37,922 nucleotides of DNA from CAZZCP01 sp964653235. Its GTDB lineage: Bacteria; Bdellovibrionota; Bdellovibrionia; Bdellovibrionales; UBA840. The stretch covers positions 1 through 37,922 of the forward strand of contig CAZZCP010000016.1 in assembly GCA_964653235.1 (NCBI GenBank), given 5' to 3'. The translations under genes and the position numbers were made by a program. Below the pieces are notes generated by a model, which saw only the letters and a program-made list of their open reading frames with translations, ran no database searches and was not told where the DNA came from. Below are positions 1 to 6,512 of the stretch, piece by piece (the stretch's first letter is position 1; every line of letters begins with the position of its first letter).

Positions 1-777
1 GTCCCAACCGATAGAGACCAAGTCTCGGCACATCACCTCGCCTGCAGCGGCAGGATTGAAATTGTCTAAGAGCAGCTGTATATATTCTTCGAGCTTTTCT
101 TCTTTGACCAAGAACTCATTGAATCTTTTGATCGGCATATTGGTGATGGTAAAGAGATGGTTGAATTCAATTCCTAAATCTTCTTTGAGGCGAACTTTAT
201 AGTCAGCTTCAAGACCCGCTTGTGCCGGAGGAAGATAAGCTCCCACTGGGTTGTAGACCAAATTCAAAGTAAGCCCGCTACCTGTTTTGCCATAGCCCAA
301 GGCATTGAGCTGCTCAAGACCATCAATGCTTTTACCAAAAACCCCGCGTCCTCTTTGTTTGTCGACATTGTCTTTGCTATAGCACGGAAGAGATGCCACC
401 ACTTCGACTTTGTGGTCGGCCAAAAACTGCGCTGTATCTTCTTGTCCAGGTAGTGTGAGCACTGTCAGATTACAACGATCGATCACCTTTAGGCGCATCT
501 GCGTAAGTTCGCTCACAAAATAACGAAAGTTGGGATTGAGCTCAGGAGCTCCGCCGGTAATATCGACGGTATCGATTGTGGTGTTTTCTTGCAAAAGCTC
601 AAGCAGACGCTTTACAGTTTTAAAGCTCATATTTTCTGTTCTTAAGGGGCTCGATTCTACATGACAATGATGGCAAGCTTGATTGCAGAGCTTACCGATA
701 TTGACCTGCAAGGTTTTAAGTTTTCTTCGACTCAAATCTACTGAGCTATCTTCAATTTTATTCGCAAATGCAATCAT
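1..777 (-). CDS. arsS: Arsenosugar biosynthesis radical SAM protein ArsS (3' end cut by window edge)
   Basis: My translation of the minus strand from the ATG at 777 stays open for 259 codons to the window edge. Near residue 32 it has CNQACHHCHVESSP, the CxxxCxxC cluster of radical SAM enzymes in the form typical of the ArsS family. Further support is DITGGAPELNPNF (the GGEP-like motif, here GGAP), PCYSKDNVDKQRG and, close to the edge, GEVMCRDLVSIGW, which matches the conserved MCR segment. ArsS is known to act with ArsM in arsenosugar formation by adding a deoxyadenosyl group to methylated arsenic. A GAGGGG ribosome site lies about 6 nt before the ATG. The gene starts 10 nt after the methyltransferase at 788-1414, so the two are probably cotranscribed. 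The C-terminal Cys-rich part is outside the window. Confidence 0.9.
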   Translation of the reverse strand, partial: MIAFANKIEDSSVDLSRRKLKTLQVNIGKLCNQACHHCHVESSPLRTENMSFKTVKRLLELLQENTTIDTVDITGGAPELNPNFRYFVSELTQMRLKVIDRCNLTVLTLPGQEDTAQFLADHKVEVVASLPCYSKDNVDKQRGRGVFGKSIDGLEQLNALGYGKTGSGLTLNLVYNPVGAYLPPAQAGLEADYKVRLKEDLGIEFNHLFTITNMPIKRFNEFLVKEEKLEEYIQLLLDNFNPAAAGEVMCRDLVSIGWD

Positions 778-787
778 CTCTTACCCC

Positions 788-1414
788 TCAAAAACGATAC
801 AAAGAATCAAAAAATTTTGAATTTTGATAGCTTTGAAAATACTTGGATTCTAAGATTCCCCAACTCACAAAAACAAAATGTCTTGAAAAAACAGAATGAT
901 AATAGGCATTGGGTCTAAGAAATGCAAAGGGATCTACAAAATCGACCTTCTGTTGCAATTTTTTATAGTCTTCTTGGCTTGGCACATGCAGATAGACATA
1001 TTTTACATGTTTTGCCATTTGCTCGATGCTAGTTTCTAAGCCTTTCTCTTTGATGTATTGCAAAACCGAATTGCAGATGGCTAGATCCCATATGCGATTG
1101 CCCCATTTGTAATCTTCAATGGCTGTGTTTTGCAAGTTCCAGCTTTGCGCCCAAGATTTCGCTTTAAGACGCTCGTAAGCAAAATAAGAGATATCGATGC
1201 CGTCAATTTTGCTTGGTTTTAAAAGCTTTTGGGTTTGGTACAAAAGCGCACCTTTGCCAAAACCCAAATCGATGAGTGAGTCGATTTCAATATTTTGTAG
1301 ATCCAATTGAGCTTTGAGGTATTTGGCATGATCACGGGCATTGTAGTCGCCATCAATGCAAGACTCTTCATCGTAGATTTGATCAAAATAGGTCTTCTCA
1401 AAAACGCTATGCAT
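788..1414 (-). CDS. Class I SAM-dependent methyltransferase
   Basis: This 208-residue protein has a Rossmann methyltransferase core. Motif I reads SLIDLGFGKGALLY, with DGIDIS as the acidic strand-2 region and WDLAICNSVLQYI as motif IV. AGAAGG lies about 9 nt before the ATG. It sits directly upstream of arsS in the same direction with a 10-nt gap, so a role in arsenic or arsenosugar metabolism is possible. It is not ArsM: it lacks the YGCG signature and the ArsM cysteine pattern. The substrate cannot be read from the sequence. It could equally be an unrelated small-molecule or protein methyltransferase. Confidence 0.75.
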   Translation of the reverse strand: MHSVFEKTYFDQIYDEESCIDGDYNARDHAKYLKAQLDLQNIEIDSLIDLGFGKGALLYQTQKLLKPSKIDGIDISYFAYERLKAKSWAQSWNLQNTAIEDYKWGNRIWDLAICNSVLQYIKEKGLETSIEQMAKHVKYVYLHVPSQEDYKKLQQKVDFVDPFAFLRPNAYYHSVFSRHFVFVSWGILESKYFQSYQNSKFFDSLYRF

Positions 1415-1489
1415 TATATGTTTTCCTTCTTATTTGTTAAAGACTAAGTTACTCGATTCATTCAAGCAATTTTTCATTGGGGGAATGAA

Positions 1490-1792
1490 ATGAAAGCCAT
1501 CTTTATATTGCTCTTAATGGGCTCACTGACACATGCAAGCGAAATTCTCGAAGGTATCGCCGTCTTCAATCGCGGCTATCTCAATTGCGAAGTCGAAAAC
1601 CTCAGCGAAGATGACATTTGGGTTCGCTATGTCGACTACCGCTTTGAATGCAATGGCTACACCTACACCCAAAGCTATCGCTGCAGCCGCAATTGCAATA
1701 TCGCGTCTGGCAGAATGAATTTGTTTGGCGGACCCGACATTCGCAATTGTTTGCTGCGAGAGCCCGAGTGTGATGTCAGCTACCAGCACTGA
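1490..1792 (+). CDS. Small secreted cysteine-rich protein, unknown function
   Basis: The product is 100 residues. It begins with a signal peptide (MKAIFILLLMGSLTHA, cleavage likely after A16). The mature part holds six cysteines (33, 54, 65, 69, 87, 94), enough for three disulfides, and is rich in Tyr, Asn and Asp. GGGGGA precedes the ATG with good spacing. It is transcribed divergently from the methyltransferase-arsS pair. Repeat copy 1 begins 10 nt after its stop codon. I recognise no family. It is the only plus-strand gene between the two arsenic gene pairs, but nothing in the sequence ties it to arsenic. Confidence 0.7.
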   Translation: MKAIFILLLMGSLTHASEILEGIAVFNRGYLNCEVENLSEDDIWVRYVDYRFECNGYTYTQSYRCSRNCNIASGRMNLFGGPDIRNCLLREPECDVSYQH

Positions 1793-1802
1793 AATTCTTA
1801 AA

Positions 1803-1972
1803 CTGCTCCCTTTTATTTCACTTCGGATGTCCGTCCGAGAGCATATAAGTGTTTAAGATGTTTCGTGTATCTTGTCCGAGAGTCTGAAGATTTTGGGGCA
1901 TTCTCGGACATATATCTTAGGTCATTGAAATTAAAAAAAGTCTGGTGAAAAAAGTGAAACAAAGGGGAGCAA
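1803..1972 (+). repeat. Palindromic intergenic element, copy 1 (about 171-bp family)
   Basis: One of four related copies in the window. The left end is CTGCTCCCTTTTATTTCACT; the right end is an imperfect inverted copy of it (AAGTGAAAC...GGGGAGCA). Next to the left end is a hairpin, TCGGAT-GTCC-GTCCGA (about 1824-1839). In the centre is a second stem, TGTCCGAGA paired with TCTCGGACA, the longest (9 bp) of all copies. The strand given runs from the hairpin-bearing end inward, which is also the direction of the gene at 1490-1792, whose stop is 10 nt away. It lies between convergent genes. No target-site duplication is evident. Confidence 0.9.
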
Positions 1973-2104
1973 CTAAGGGAGAACAAAAGCAGCCCACTTG
2001 GATTTCTAATTTGATGCGGGAGTATTTTTAAGTTTTGATTTCTGGGTATTGCTTTTAGAGGCAAAACTTTTGATCTTGCCCCTCCCAGCCCACTGCCCGC
2101 GAAG

Positions 2105-2138
2105 CTCTGCGGCGAGATCATGCGCAGAGTTTATCTTT
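2105..2138 (+). terminator. Possible terminator between convergent genes
   Basis: CTCTGCG (2105-2111) pairs with CGCAGAG (2123-2129) across an 11-nt loop, followed on the plus strand by TTTATCTTT. It could end plus-strand transcription that passes through repeat copy 1. The T-run is interrupted, so this is a weak call. The rest of 1973-2160 shows no gene I can support. Confidence 0.3.
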
Positions 2139-2160
2139 AGAACCACTGCCTACAAATAAA

Positions 2161-3231
2161 TCAACAACAAGAAGCCCCTTCTTCAGAGCCTGCCTCAGCC
2201 GCTGAGGCAATCGTTGTTGAAAAAGGCATATTGGTGCCGCAGCCTTCAAAGATGCCGTAGTGGGTTGAAAAATGGCCGAAAAAATCAGAGTGCTTTTGAA
2301 AGCGAGTGGCATTCAATATTAAGTAGCTATTGCCGCAGACCGGGTAGATTCGATCGGTCTCAAAAATATGTCCATTGTCTAAAACAAATTTGTCTTTGTC
2401 TTCCAGCAAAGTCCCTTTGTAGCGAACGGCCTGGCCATAGTCTTCACAATCTGATTCGAGTCGATCTTCTTTGAACAAGCGATAGGTCACAGAGAAAAAC
2501 TTTAATTTGCCAAGGCGCTCTTTGAGCTTTGGATTTTCAATGCTGATTTCGCTCGACTCCACCAAACGCGGATCGATAAAACCCACTTCTTTGGCAAGAC
2601 TTAAAAAATCATTCCAGTAGAGAGCCCCGCTCAAGCACTCGCCATAGAGAACCTCATCTTTTTGCAGCTCTTCAGGCACGCGGCGATCGCAATAGACATC
2701 TGAAAAATACATCTCTCCGCCCTGCTTTAAAATTCGATAGGCATCGGCCAAAACTTGCTTCTTATCGGTAGCAAGATTGATCACACAATTTGAAATGATC
2801 AAATCAAAAGAATTGGAGGCCAAATCTAATTCGGCCATTTTTTCAATATTGCCTTTTAAAAAGCGAACATTGCTCTGTTCGTAGCCAAAAGCATCTTTGT
2901 GAAAATCGAGGTGACGATTGGCAACTTCGAGCTGCTCATCGGTCATATCAACACCTGTCACACTGCCCTTTTCGCCAACAAGTTGCGCGAGCAAATAACA
3001 ATCTCTGCCCGAGCCCGAACCCAAGTCTAAAACATTTAAACCTTCAAGCTCGGTGGGTACAACCAAGCCGCAACCATATTACTTTTGCATCACTTCATCA
3101 TGAATTTTACCAAGAGCTGCCTTAACATGCTCGGGATAGTTGGGCACCTTACAACAGGCATTGGTTTGCAAATCTTCGTTGGTTTTGAGAGTTTTTCCAT
3201 AGTATTCTTGAACAGACTCATGAGTAGGCAT
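2161..3231 (-). pseudogene. arsM: Arsenite methyltransferase ArsM interrupted by one in-frame TAA
   Basis: Read from the ATG at 3231 (GGAG 8 nt upstream, 1 nt after the arsC stop), the frame gives an ArsM N-terminus (VQEYYGKTL, ACCK, IHDEVMQK). It then meets TAA at 3079-3081 (codon 51) and continues without a frameshift as YGCGLVVP, LDLGSGSGRDCYLL, GVDMTDEQ, IISNCVINL and YGECLSGALY, ending in SCC. In the family this point reads YYGCG, so the stop replaces the first Tyr; one base change from TAT or TAC suffices. The catalytic cysteines are all encoded (C54 in YGCG, then those in SNCVINL and GECLSG). ArsM methylates As(III) and supplies ArsS with substrate. Restart at the TTG at 3066 would lose YGCG. 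Either a recent nonsense mutation, a sequence error, or readthrough. Confidence 0.85.
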
Positions 3232-3232
3232 G

Positions 3233-3652
3233 TTAAGCTCCGTATTGTTTTTTTATGTTTTTCACAAATTCTTCGATTTCATCTCGTACCTTGCGATACA
3301 CATTTTTGATGCTCTCTTCGGTCTCAAGCTTTTCTGCAAGTTTTGGCGGATCGGCAAAGGATTTGTGCAGCCGCATTACATTACCAGGATATATGGGGCA
3401 GTTTTGTGAAGCATGATCACAAACTGTAACCACCAAATCCATAGATATATCATCCAAATCAGCAAGATTTTTTGAATGCTGCCCTGAAATATCAATTCCT
3501 TTCTCTTTCATCACCTCAACAGCAATTTTATTGAGATGAGAGCTAGAGATTCCCGCTGAATAAATTTTGTGCTCGGGCATTAGATTTCGCGCAAAGCCCT
3601 CAGCCATTTGACTGCGGCACGAGTTACCAGTACAGAGAAACAAAACATTCAT
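3233..3652 (-). CDS. arsC: Arsenate reductase, thioredoxin-coupled low-molecular-weight phosphatase type
   Basis: From the ATG at 3652 this is 139 residues, the normal length. It has the P-loop CTGNSCRS (C7, C12) and the redox pair VVTVCDHASQNC (C78, C85), the disulfide relay of thioredoxin-linked ArsC. It reduces arsenate to arsenite, the substrate of ArsM, whose ATG follows the stop after one nucleotide. A longer frame back to 3688 exists, but the family begins at MNVLFLCTGNSCR. There is no clear ribosome site before this ATG. It is divergent from gpmA with about 64 nt between the starts; palindromes there may bind a regulator. No arsR gene is seen in the window. Confidence 0.92.
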   Translation of the reverse strand: MNVLFLCTGNSCRSQMAEGFARNLMPEHKIYSAGISSSHLNKIAVEVMKEKGIDISGQHSKNLADLDDISMDLVVTVCDHASQNCPIYPGNVMRLHKSFADPPKLAEKLETEESIKNVYRKVRDEIEEFVKNIKKQYGA

Positions 3653-3654
3653 GT

Positions 3655-3682
3655 TATAGACAATGCTATAGATTTGATCAAA
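3655..3682. promoter_or_regulatory. Candidate operator: two palindromes upstream of arsC
   Basis: Between the divergent arsC and gpmA starts lie an inverted repeat TATAG-N6-CTATA (3655-3670) and a perfect 10-bp palindrome TTTGATCAAA (3673-3682). Their position directly before arsC suits a regulator site. The assignment is inference; the DNA shows only the symmetry. Confidence 0.3.
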
Positions 3683-3716
3683 GAGCAAAAAAATTGAATT
3701 TGAAAAAAGGATTTAC

Positions 3717-4409
3717 ATGCCGCGCTTAGTACTTTTGAGACACGGTCAGAGCATTTGGAACAAAGAAAATCGTTTTACTGGCTGGCAAGACGTTGATTTG
3801 AGTGAAAAAGGCATCTCTGAGGCGCTTGATGCGGGCAAAATGTTGCGACAAAAAGGCTATCGCTTTGATAAAATGCATACTTCTTTTTTGATGCGGGCAA
3901 TCTTAACCGGAGATCTAGTTTTAAAAGAGCTGGGCCAATTGTGGATACCGGTCGAGAAATCATGGCGCTTGAATGAGAGACACTATGGCGGCTTGACCGG
4001 CTTAAATAAAAGCGAAACCAAAGAAAAATATGGCGAAGAACAAGTGCATATTTGGCGACGCAGTTATGCGACTCCCCCTCCACAGTTAGAGAAAGATAAT
4101 AAAGAGAATCCAAGTTATGAAGATAAATACTGGAATCTTACAGAAGATGAAAAACCCATGGGTGAGTCTTTAAAAATGACCCTAGAGAGAGTCTTGCCCT
4201 ATTGGAACAATAAGATTTGGCCCGATTTAAAAAAAGACAAAAAGCTTTTGGTCGCAGCTCATGGCAACAGTGTGCGTGCAATCCTAAAACATATTGCAGG
4301 TATCAGCGATGAGGAAATCACCGGCCTTGAAATCCCCACCGCTGTACCCGTCGTGGTGGAACTGGACGAAAACTTCGCCTTTAAAGAATACTACTTTCTT
4401 GAGAACTAG
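3717..4409 (+). CDS. gpmA: 2,3-bisphosphoglycerate-dependent phosphoglycerate mutase
   Basis: The 230-residue product interconverts 3- and 2-phosphoglycerate in glycolysis. It starts with LVLLRHGQSIWN (phospho-accepting His9), followed by NRFTGWQDVDLS, the near-invariant WIPVEKSWRLNERHYGGLTGLNK, EEQVHIWRRSY, and the second catalytic histidine in VAAHGNSVRAI. Length is close to that of other dPGMs. AAAAGGA lies 5 nt before the ATG. The segment after the TSFLMRA motif (ILTGDLVLKELGQ) departs a little from the usual sequence but no catalytic residue is lost. The last codons overlap the small minus-strand gene at 4406-4618 by 4 nt. Confidence 0.96.
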   Translation: MPRLVLLRHGQSIWNKENRFTGWQDVDLSEKGISEALDAGKMLRQKGYRFDKMHTSFLMRAILTGDLVLKELGQLWIPVEKSWRLNERHYGGLTGLNKSETKEKYGEEQVHIWRRSYATPPPQLEKDNKENPSYEDKYWNLTEDEKPMGESLKMTLERVLPYWNNKIWPDLKKDKKLLVAAHGNSVRAILKHIAGISDEEITGLEIPTAVPVVVELDENFAFKEYYFLEN

Positions 4410-4618
4410 AACCACGGCTGCCTCTCAAGATTTTGCTTCTTCACAATATCAACTTCTTCCCTTTTGCCGGGCTCAATTTGCCGGTAGAGCTTCGGCGGCC
4501 AGGGAATATTCTTAAGCCAGATCCAAGGCTTTGCGCAGAATGCAACAAGGCGCTTGGAAGTTTTTAAGACAACAATGGCTGGACTTCTCCATTGAAGTCT
4601 TTGTGTTAAATGCAACAC
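4406..4618 (-). CDS. Small basic protein of unknown function (70 aa)
   Basis: The start is GTG at 4618, chosen because AGGGAGGA lies about 5 nt upstream. The product is 70 residues, rich in Lys, Arg and Trp (KPWIWLKNIPWPPKLYRQIE), with a charged C-terminus ending RQPWF. No signal peptide or known domain is visible. It converges with gpmA, overlapping by 4 nt, and follows the 24-codon ORF at 4678-4752 by 59 nt on the same strand. The ribosome site is the main reason to believe it is a gene; an older degraded gene end cannot be excluded. Confidence 0.5.
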   Translation of the reverse strand: MLHLTQRLQWRSPAIVVLKTSKRLVAFCAKPWIWLKNIPWPPKLYRQIEPGKREEVDIVKKQNLERQPWF

Positions 4619-4677
4619 AAATTCCTCCCTTTTTGGAATGATAAAATTTAATTTTTAGGATTCAGTAGTGAGTCTGC

Positions 4678-4752
4678 TTAGCAGCCAAAATCGGTAGAGG
4701 TCACAGAGTCAACTCGTACTAATGATTTTTGAATATTTGGTTTTAGAATCAT
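4678..4752 (-). CDS. 24-codon ORF with a consensus ribosome binding site; possible small protein or leader peptide
   Basis: The minus strand reads AAAGGAGGTCAACG then ATG, a near-perfect Shine-Dalgarno at 5-nt spacing and among the best in the window. The peptide is MILKPNIQKSLVRVDSVTST followed by DFGC, ending in a single terminal Cys. It precedes the 70-aa gene at 4406-4618. It could be a leader peptide, a stand-alone small protein or a peptide precursor. No maturation enzyme is adjacent, so the last is speculation. The surrounding 4619-4850 stretch holds nothing else I can support. Confidence 0.45.
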   Translation of the reverse strand: MILKPNIQKSLVRVDSVTSTDFGC

Positions 4753-4850
4753 CGTTGACCTCCTTTACGTTTGATTTTTATATCGTCTTTTAAGTTCGAA
4801 AAAAATTCAAGACTTTTTTTCTTTCTAAACGAAAGCAAATAAAGGCTTTC

Positions 4851-5339
4851 TTATTTTATCATTGATGCCAGTTTTTGAATGGCATCTATATCCATTCGAT
4901 AGGGCAGCCAAGCTTGATTGTGAAAGCTGCCAATTTCATGATAGAACTCGCGAGCCATCATATTCCAATCTAATACAGACCACTCCATGCGGCCGCAATC
5001 TTTTTCAATGGCTATCTTGGCGAGCTCTTTTAAAAGTGCAATTCCAAGACCTTTGCCTCGAGCTTGCGGGCGAACAAAAAGATCTTCAAGATAAATTCCG
5101 GGCTTTCCTAGCCAAGTTGAAAAATTATAAAAATACAAAGCAAAGCTCTGGCCCGCACCATCGATTTCGCCAATCAAAGTATAAAAAACTGGATTTGGAG
5201 AAAAACCATATTCTAAGAGCTGCTCTTCGGTCGCAACCGCGGCTTCAGGTTCTTTTTCGTATTCGGCAAGTTCTCGAATGAGTTCTAAAATCAGAGGAAC
5301 ATCTTCTCTGGTGGCTTCACGAACAAGAACTTCAGACAT
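4851..5339 (-). CDS. GNAT acetyltransferase, diamine/thialysine N-acetyltransferase-like
   Basis: The 162-residue product begins with VLVREATREDVPLILELIREL, typical of the SSAT-like branch. The acetyl-CoA site is EDLFVRPQARGKGLGIALLKEL. A C-terminal segment, WSVLDWNMMAREFYHEIGS, matches the W-N-x(3)-A-x-x-FY pattern of spermidine/thialysine acetyltransferases. The substrate is likely a small amine, but this is family inference. Its ATG overlaps the stop of the exonuclease gene by 1 nt (TAATG), so it is translationally coupled to it. A short hairpin (GAAAGC/GCTTTC, 4831-4850) follows the stop but has no T-run on this strand. Confidence 0.85.
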   Translation of the reverse strand: MSEVLVREATREDVPLILELIRELAEYEKEPEAAVATEEQLLEYGFSPNPVFYTLIGEIDGAGQSFALYFYNFSTWLGKPGIYLEDLFVRPQARGKGLGIALLKELAKIAIEKDCGRMEWSVLDWNMMAREFYHEIGSFHNQAWLPYRMDIDAIQKLASMIK

Positions 5340-6025
5340 TATTGCAAGCTCACTTCAAAAGGAAACTCAGTTTGTTCGATCAAAATCTCTTTCATCTCTT
5401 TGTACCAAACCCGAGATTTGTTGTCCCAGCGAAAGCCCATATTTTTGGCCTTGTCTTTTTCTTCAAAACTTACCTTGGCCACTAATTTTCTTACCGGTGA
5501 TTCTTGAAGGCGCAGAATTTCATCAATGGGATAGTTTTTAAAGACTTCCATCATCGTCATCACATCAAAGAGAGCTCGATGCGGAAAGGGATTGATAAAT
5601 TTGTGTTCACAAGCCAAATAGGTCAATTTTTTTGAACCAATTGTAGATGGGTAAGGAATATCGTGAACCGTATCAATCCAAGAGTAATCCGATGGCTTGT
5701 CATGTCTTTTCAAAGCTGCATATAAAAAGCCGCGATCAAAACTGGCATTGTGAGCTACTAAAAAATCGGCATGTACAGCCAGTCGGTCCATTTCGATCAG
5801 AGCATCCAGCTCACTCACGCCGAACTTTTCTAAATCGGAGTTTTGAATTCCCGTGAATCTTTCAATCTCAGCAGGTACAGTCATAGGAGAAATATCTAGC
5901 AAATGACTCATCATATGCACGGGCCTTTGTTCTTCTACATCCCAAAGCACACAAGCCATTTCGATAATGCGATCTTTGGCTGCATCAAGCCCGGTTGTTT
6001 CTAAATCAATTCCAAGAACATTCAT
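5339..6025 (-). CDS. DnaQ-like 3'-5' exonuclease with a C-terminal DUF5710-like domain
   Basis: The protein is 228 residues. The DEDDh exonuclease core spans about 1-165: Exo I is IDLETTG (D7, E9), Exo II is HNASFDRGF (D97), and Exo III is HRALFDVMTM (H149, D154). Residues about 182-215 (VSFEEKDKAKNMGFRWDNKS, then RVWYKE) resemble DUF5710, a short basic module often attached to nucleic-acid enzymes. This is not the polymerase III epsilon subunit proper; a repair or RNA-trimming role is more likely. It lies 24 nt after the DUF393-like gene and is coupled to the acetyltransferase downstream. Confidence 0.88.
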   Translation of the reverse strand: MNVLGIDLETTGLDAAKDRIIEMACVLWDVEEQRPVHMMSHLLDISPMTVPAEIERFTGIQNSDLEKFGVSELDALIEMDRLAVHADFLVAHNASFDRGFLYAALKRHDKPSDYSWIDTVHDIPYPSTIGSKKLTYLACEHKFINPFPHRALFDVMTMMEVFKNYPIDEILRLQESPVRKLVAKVSFEEKDKAKNMGFRWDNKSRVWYKEMKEILIEQTEFPFEVSLQ

Positions 6026-6049
6026 GATGCTTGTTTTAGCAAAGCCTCT

Positions 6050-6442
6050 TTAAAGAAGAAAGCGCAATTTTTCTTCCTCCGAAGGTATATGGCATTGATC
6101 TCGCCTGCCAAAAAGCAGATATCGATTACTAGCAATCATACGATAGAAAAAGTCGCGCAAAAAACTAGGCAACAGCATAGCTAGTGAGGAGAACAGCCGC
6201 CAAAATGCTCCACAGAAAGCCAAAGACTTCAATGCTGCAGTGGAGCGAAAATAAAGCCGATCATCGACCTTGAGAACCACCGTATCTAGATCTTGACGCA
6301 ATTTTTCATCAAGCTCTTGCGCCGCAGTTTCACCCTGAAGAGCCGAAAAGACTAAATCTTCAGCATCACTGTGCTTCAAAAGATACTGAACCAGACCTGA
6401 ACAAAGCATGCAATGTCCGTCATAAAACAAGATCGCAGCCAT
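6050..6442 (-). CDS. DCC-family (DUF393) thiol-disulfide oxidoreductase-like protein
   Basis: The 130-residue product opens with ILFYDGHCMLCSG, the DxxCxxC signature of the DUF393/YuxK family (C11, C14). It keeps the family order: VVLKVDDRLYFRSTAALKSL in the middle, then LLPSFLRDFFYRMIASNRYLLFG. Function in the family is poorly defined; a redox role is inferred from the two cysteines. It is the first gene of a probable three-gene minus-strand group with the exonuclease and acetyltransferase, and is divergent from tldD. Confidence 0.85.
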   Translation of the reverse strand: MAAILFYDGHCMLCSGLVQYLLKHSDAEDLVFSALQGETAAQELDEKLRQDLDTVVLKVDDRLYFRSTAALKSLAFCGAFWRLFSSLAMLLPSFLRDFFYRMIASNRYLLFGRRDQCHIPSEEEKLRFLL

Positions 6443-6512
6443 AATTGATTCTATTTTAAAGACAGAATGTATTCAATCGAATAGACTGATAGACCAAAAA
6501 AGGAGGGCATGG

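Noticed and set aside
220..453. 77-codon plus-strand frame opposite arsS
   Set aside because: It is antisense to a well-supported radical SAM gene and has no ribosome site or domain.
1813..2121. 102-codon minus-strand frame across repeat copy 1
   Set aside because: It is open only because the repeat lacks stops in that frame; the peptide is low in coding character and has no ribosome site.
2134..2163. arsM stop TGA after SCC as a selenocysteine codon
   Set aside because: Read-through would add only FICRQWF; the hairpin downstream is not positioned like a bacterial SECIS, and ArsM proteins commonly end near a CC pair.
4821..4856. Hairpin after the acetyltransferase gene as its terminator
   Set aside because: GAAAGC/GCTTTC has no T-run on the minus strand; the TTATTTT on the plus strand serves no known gene there.
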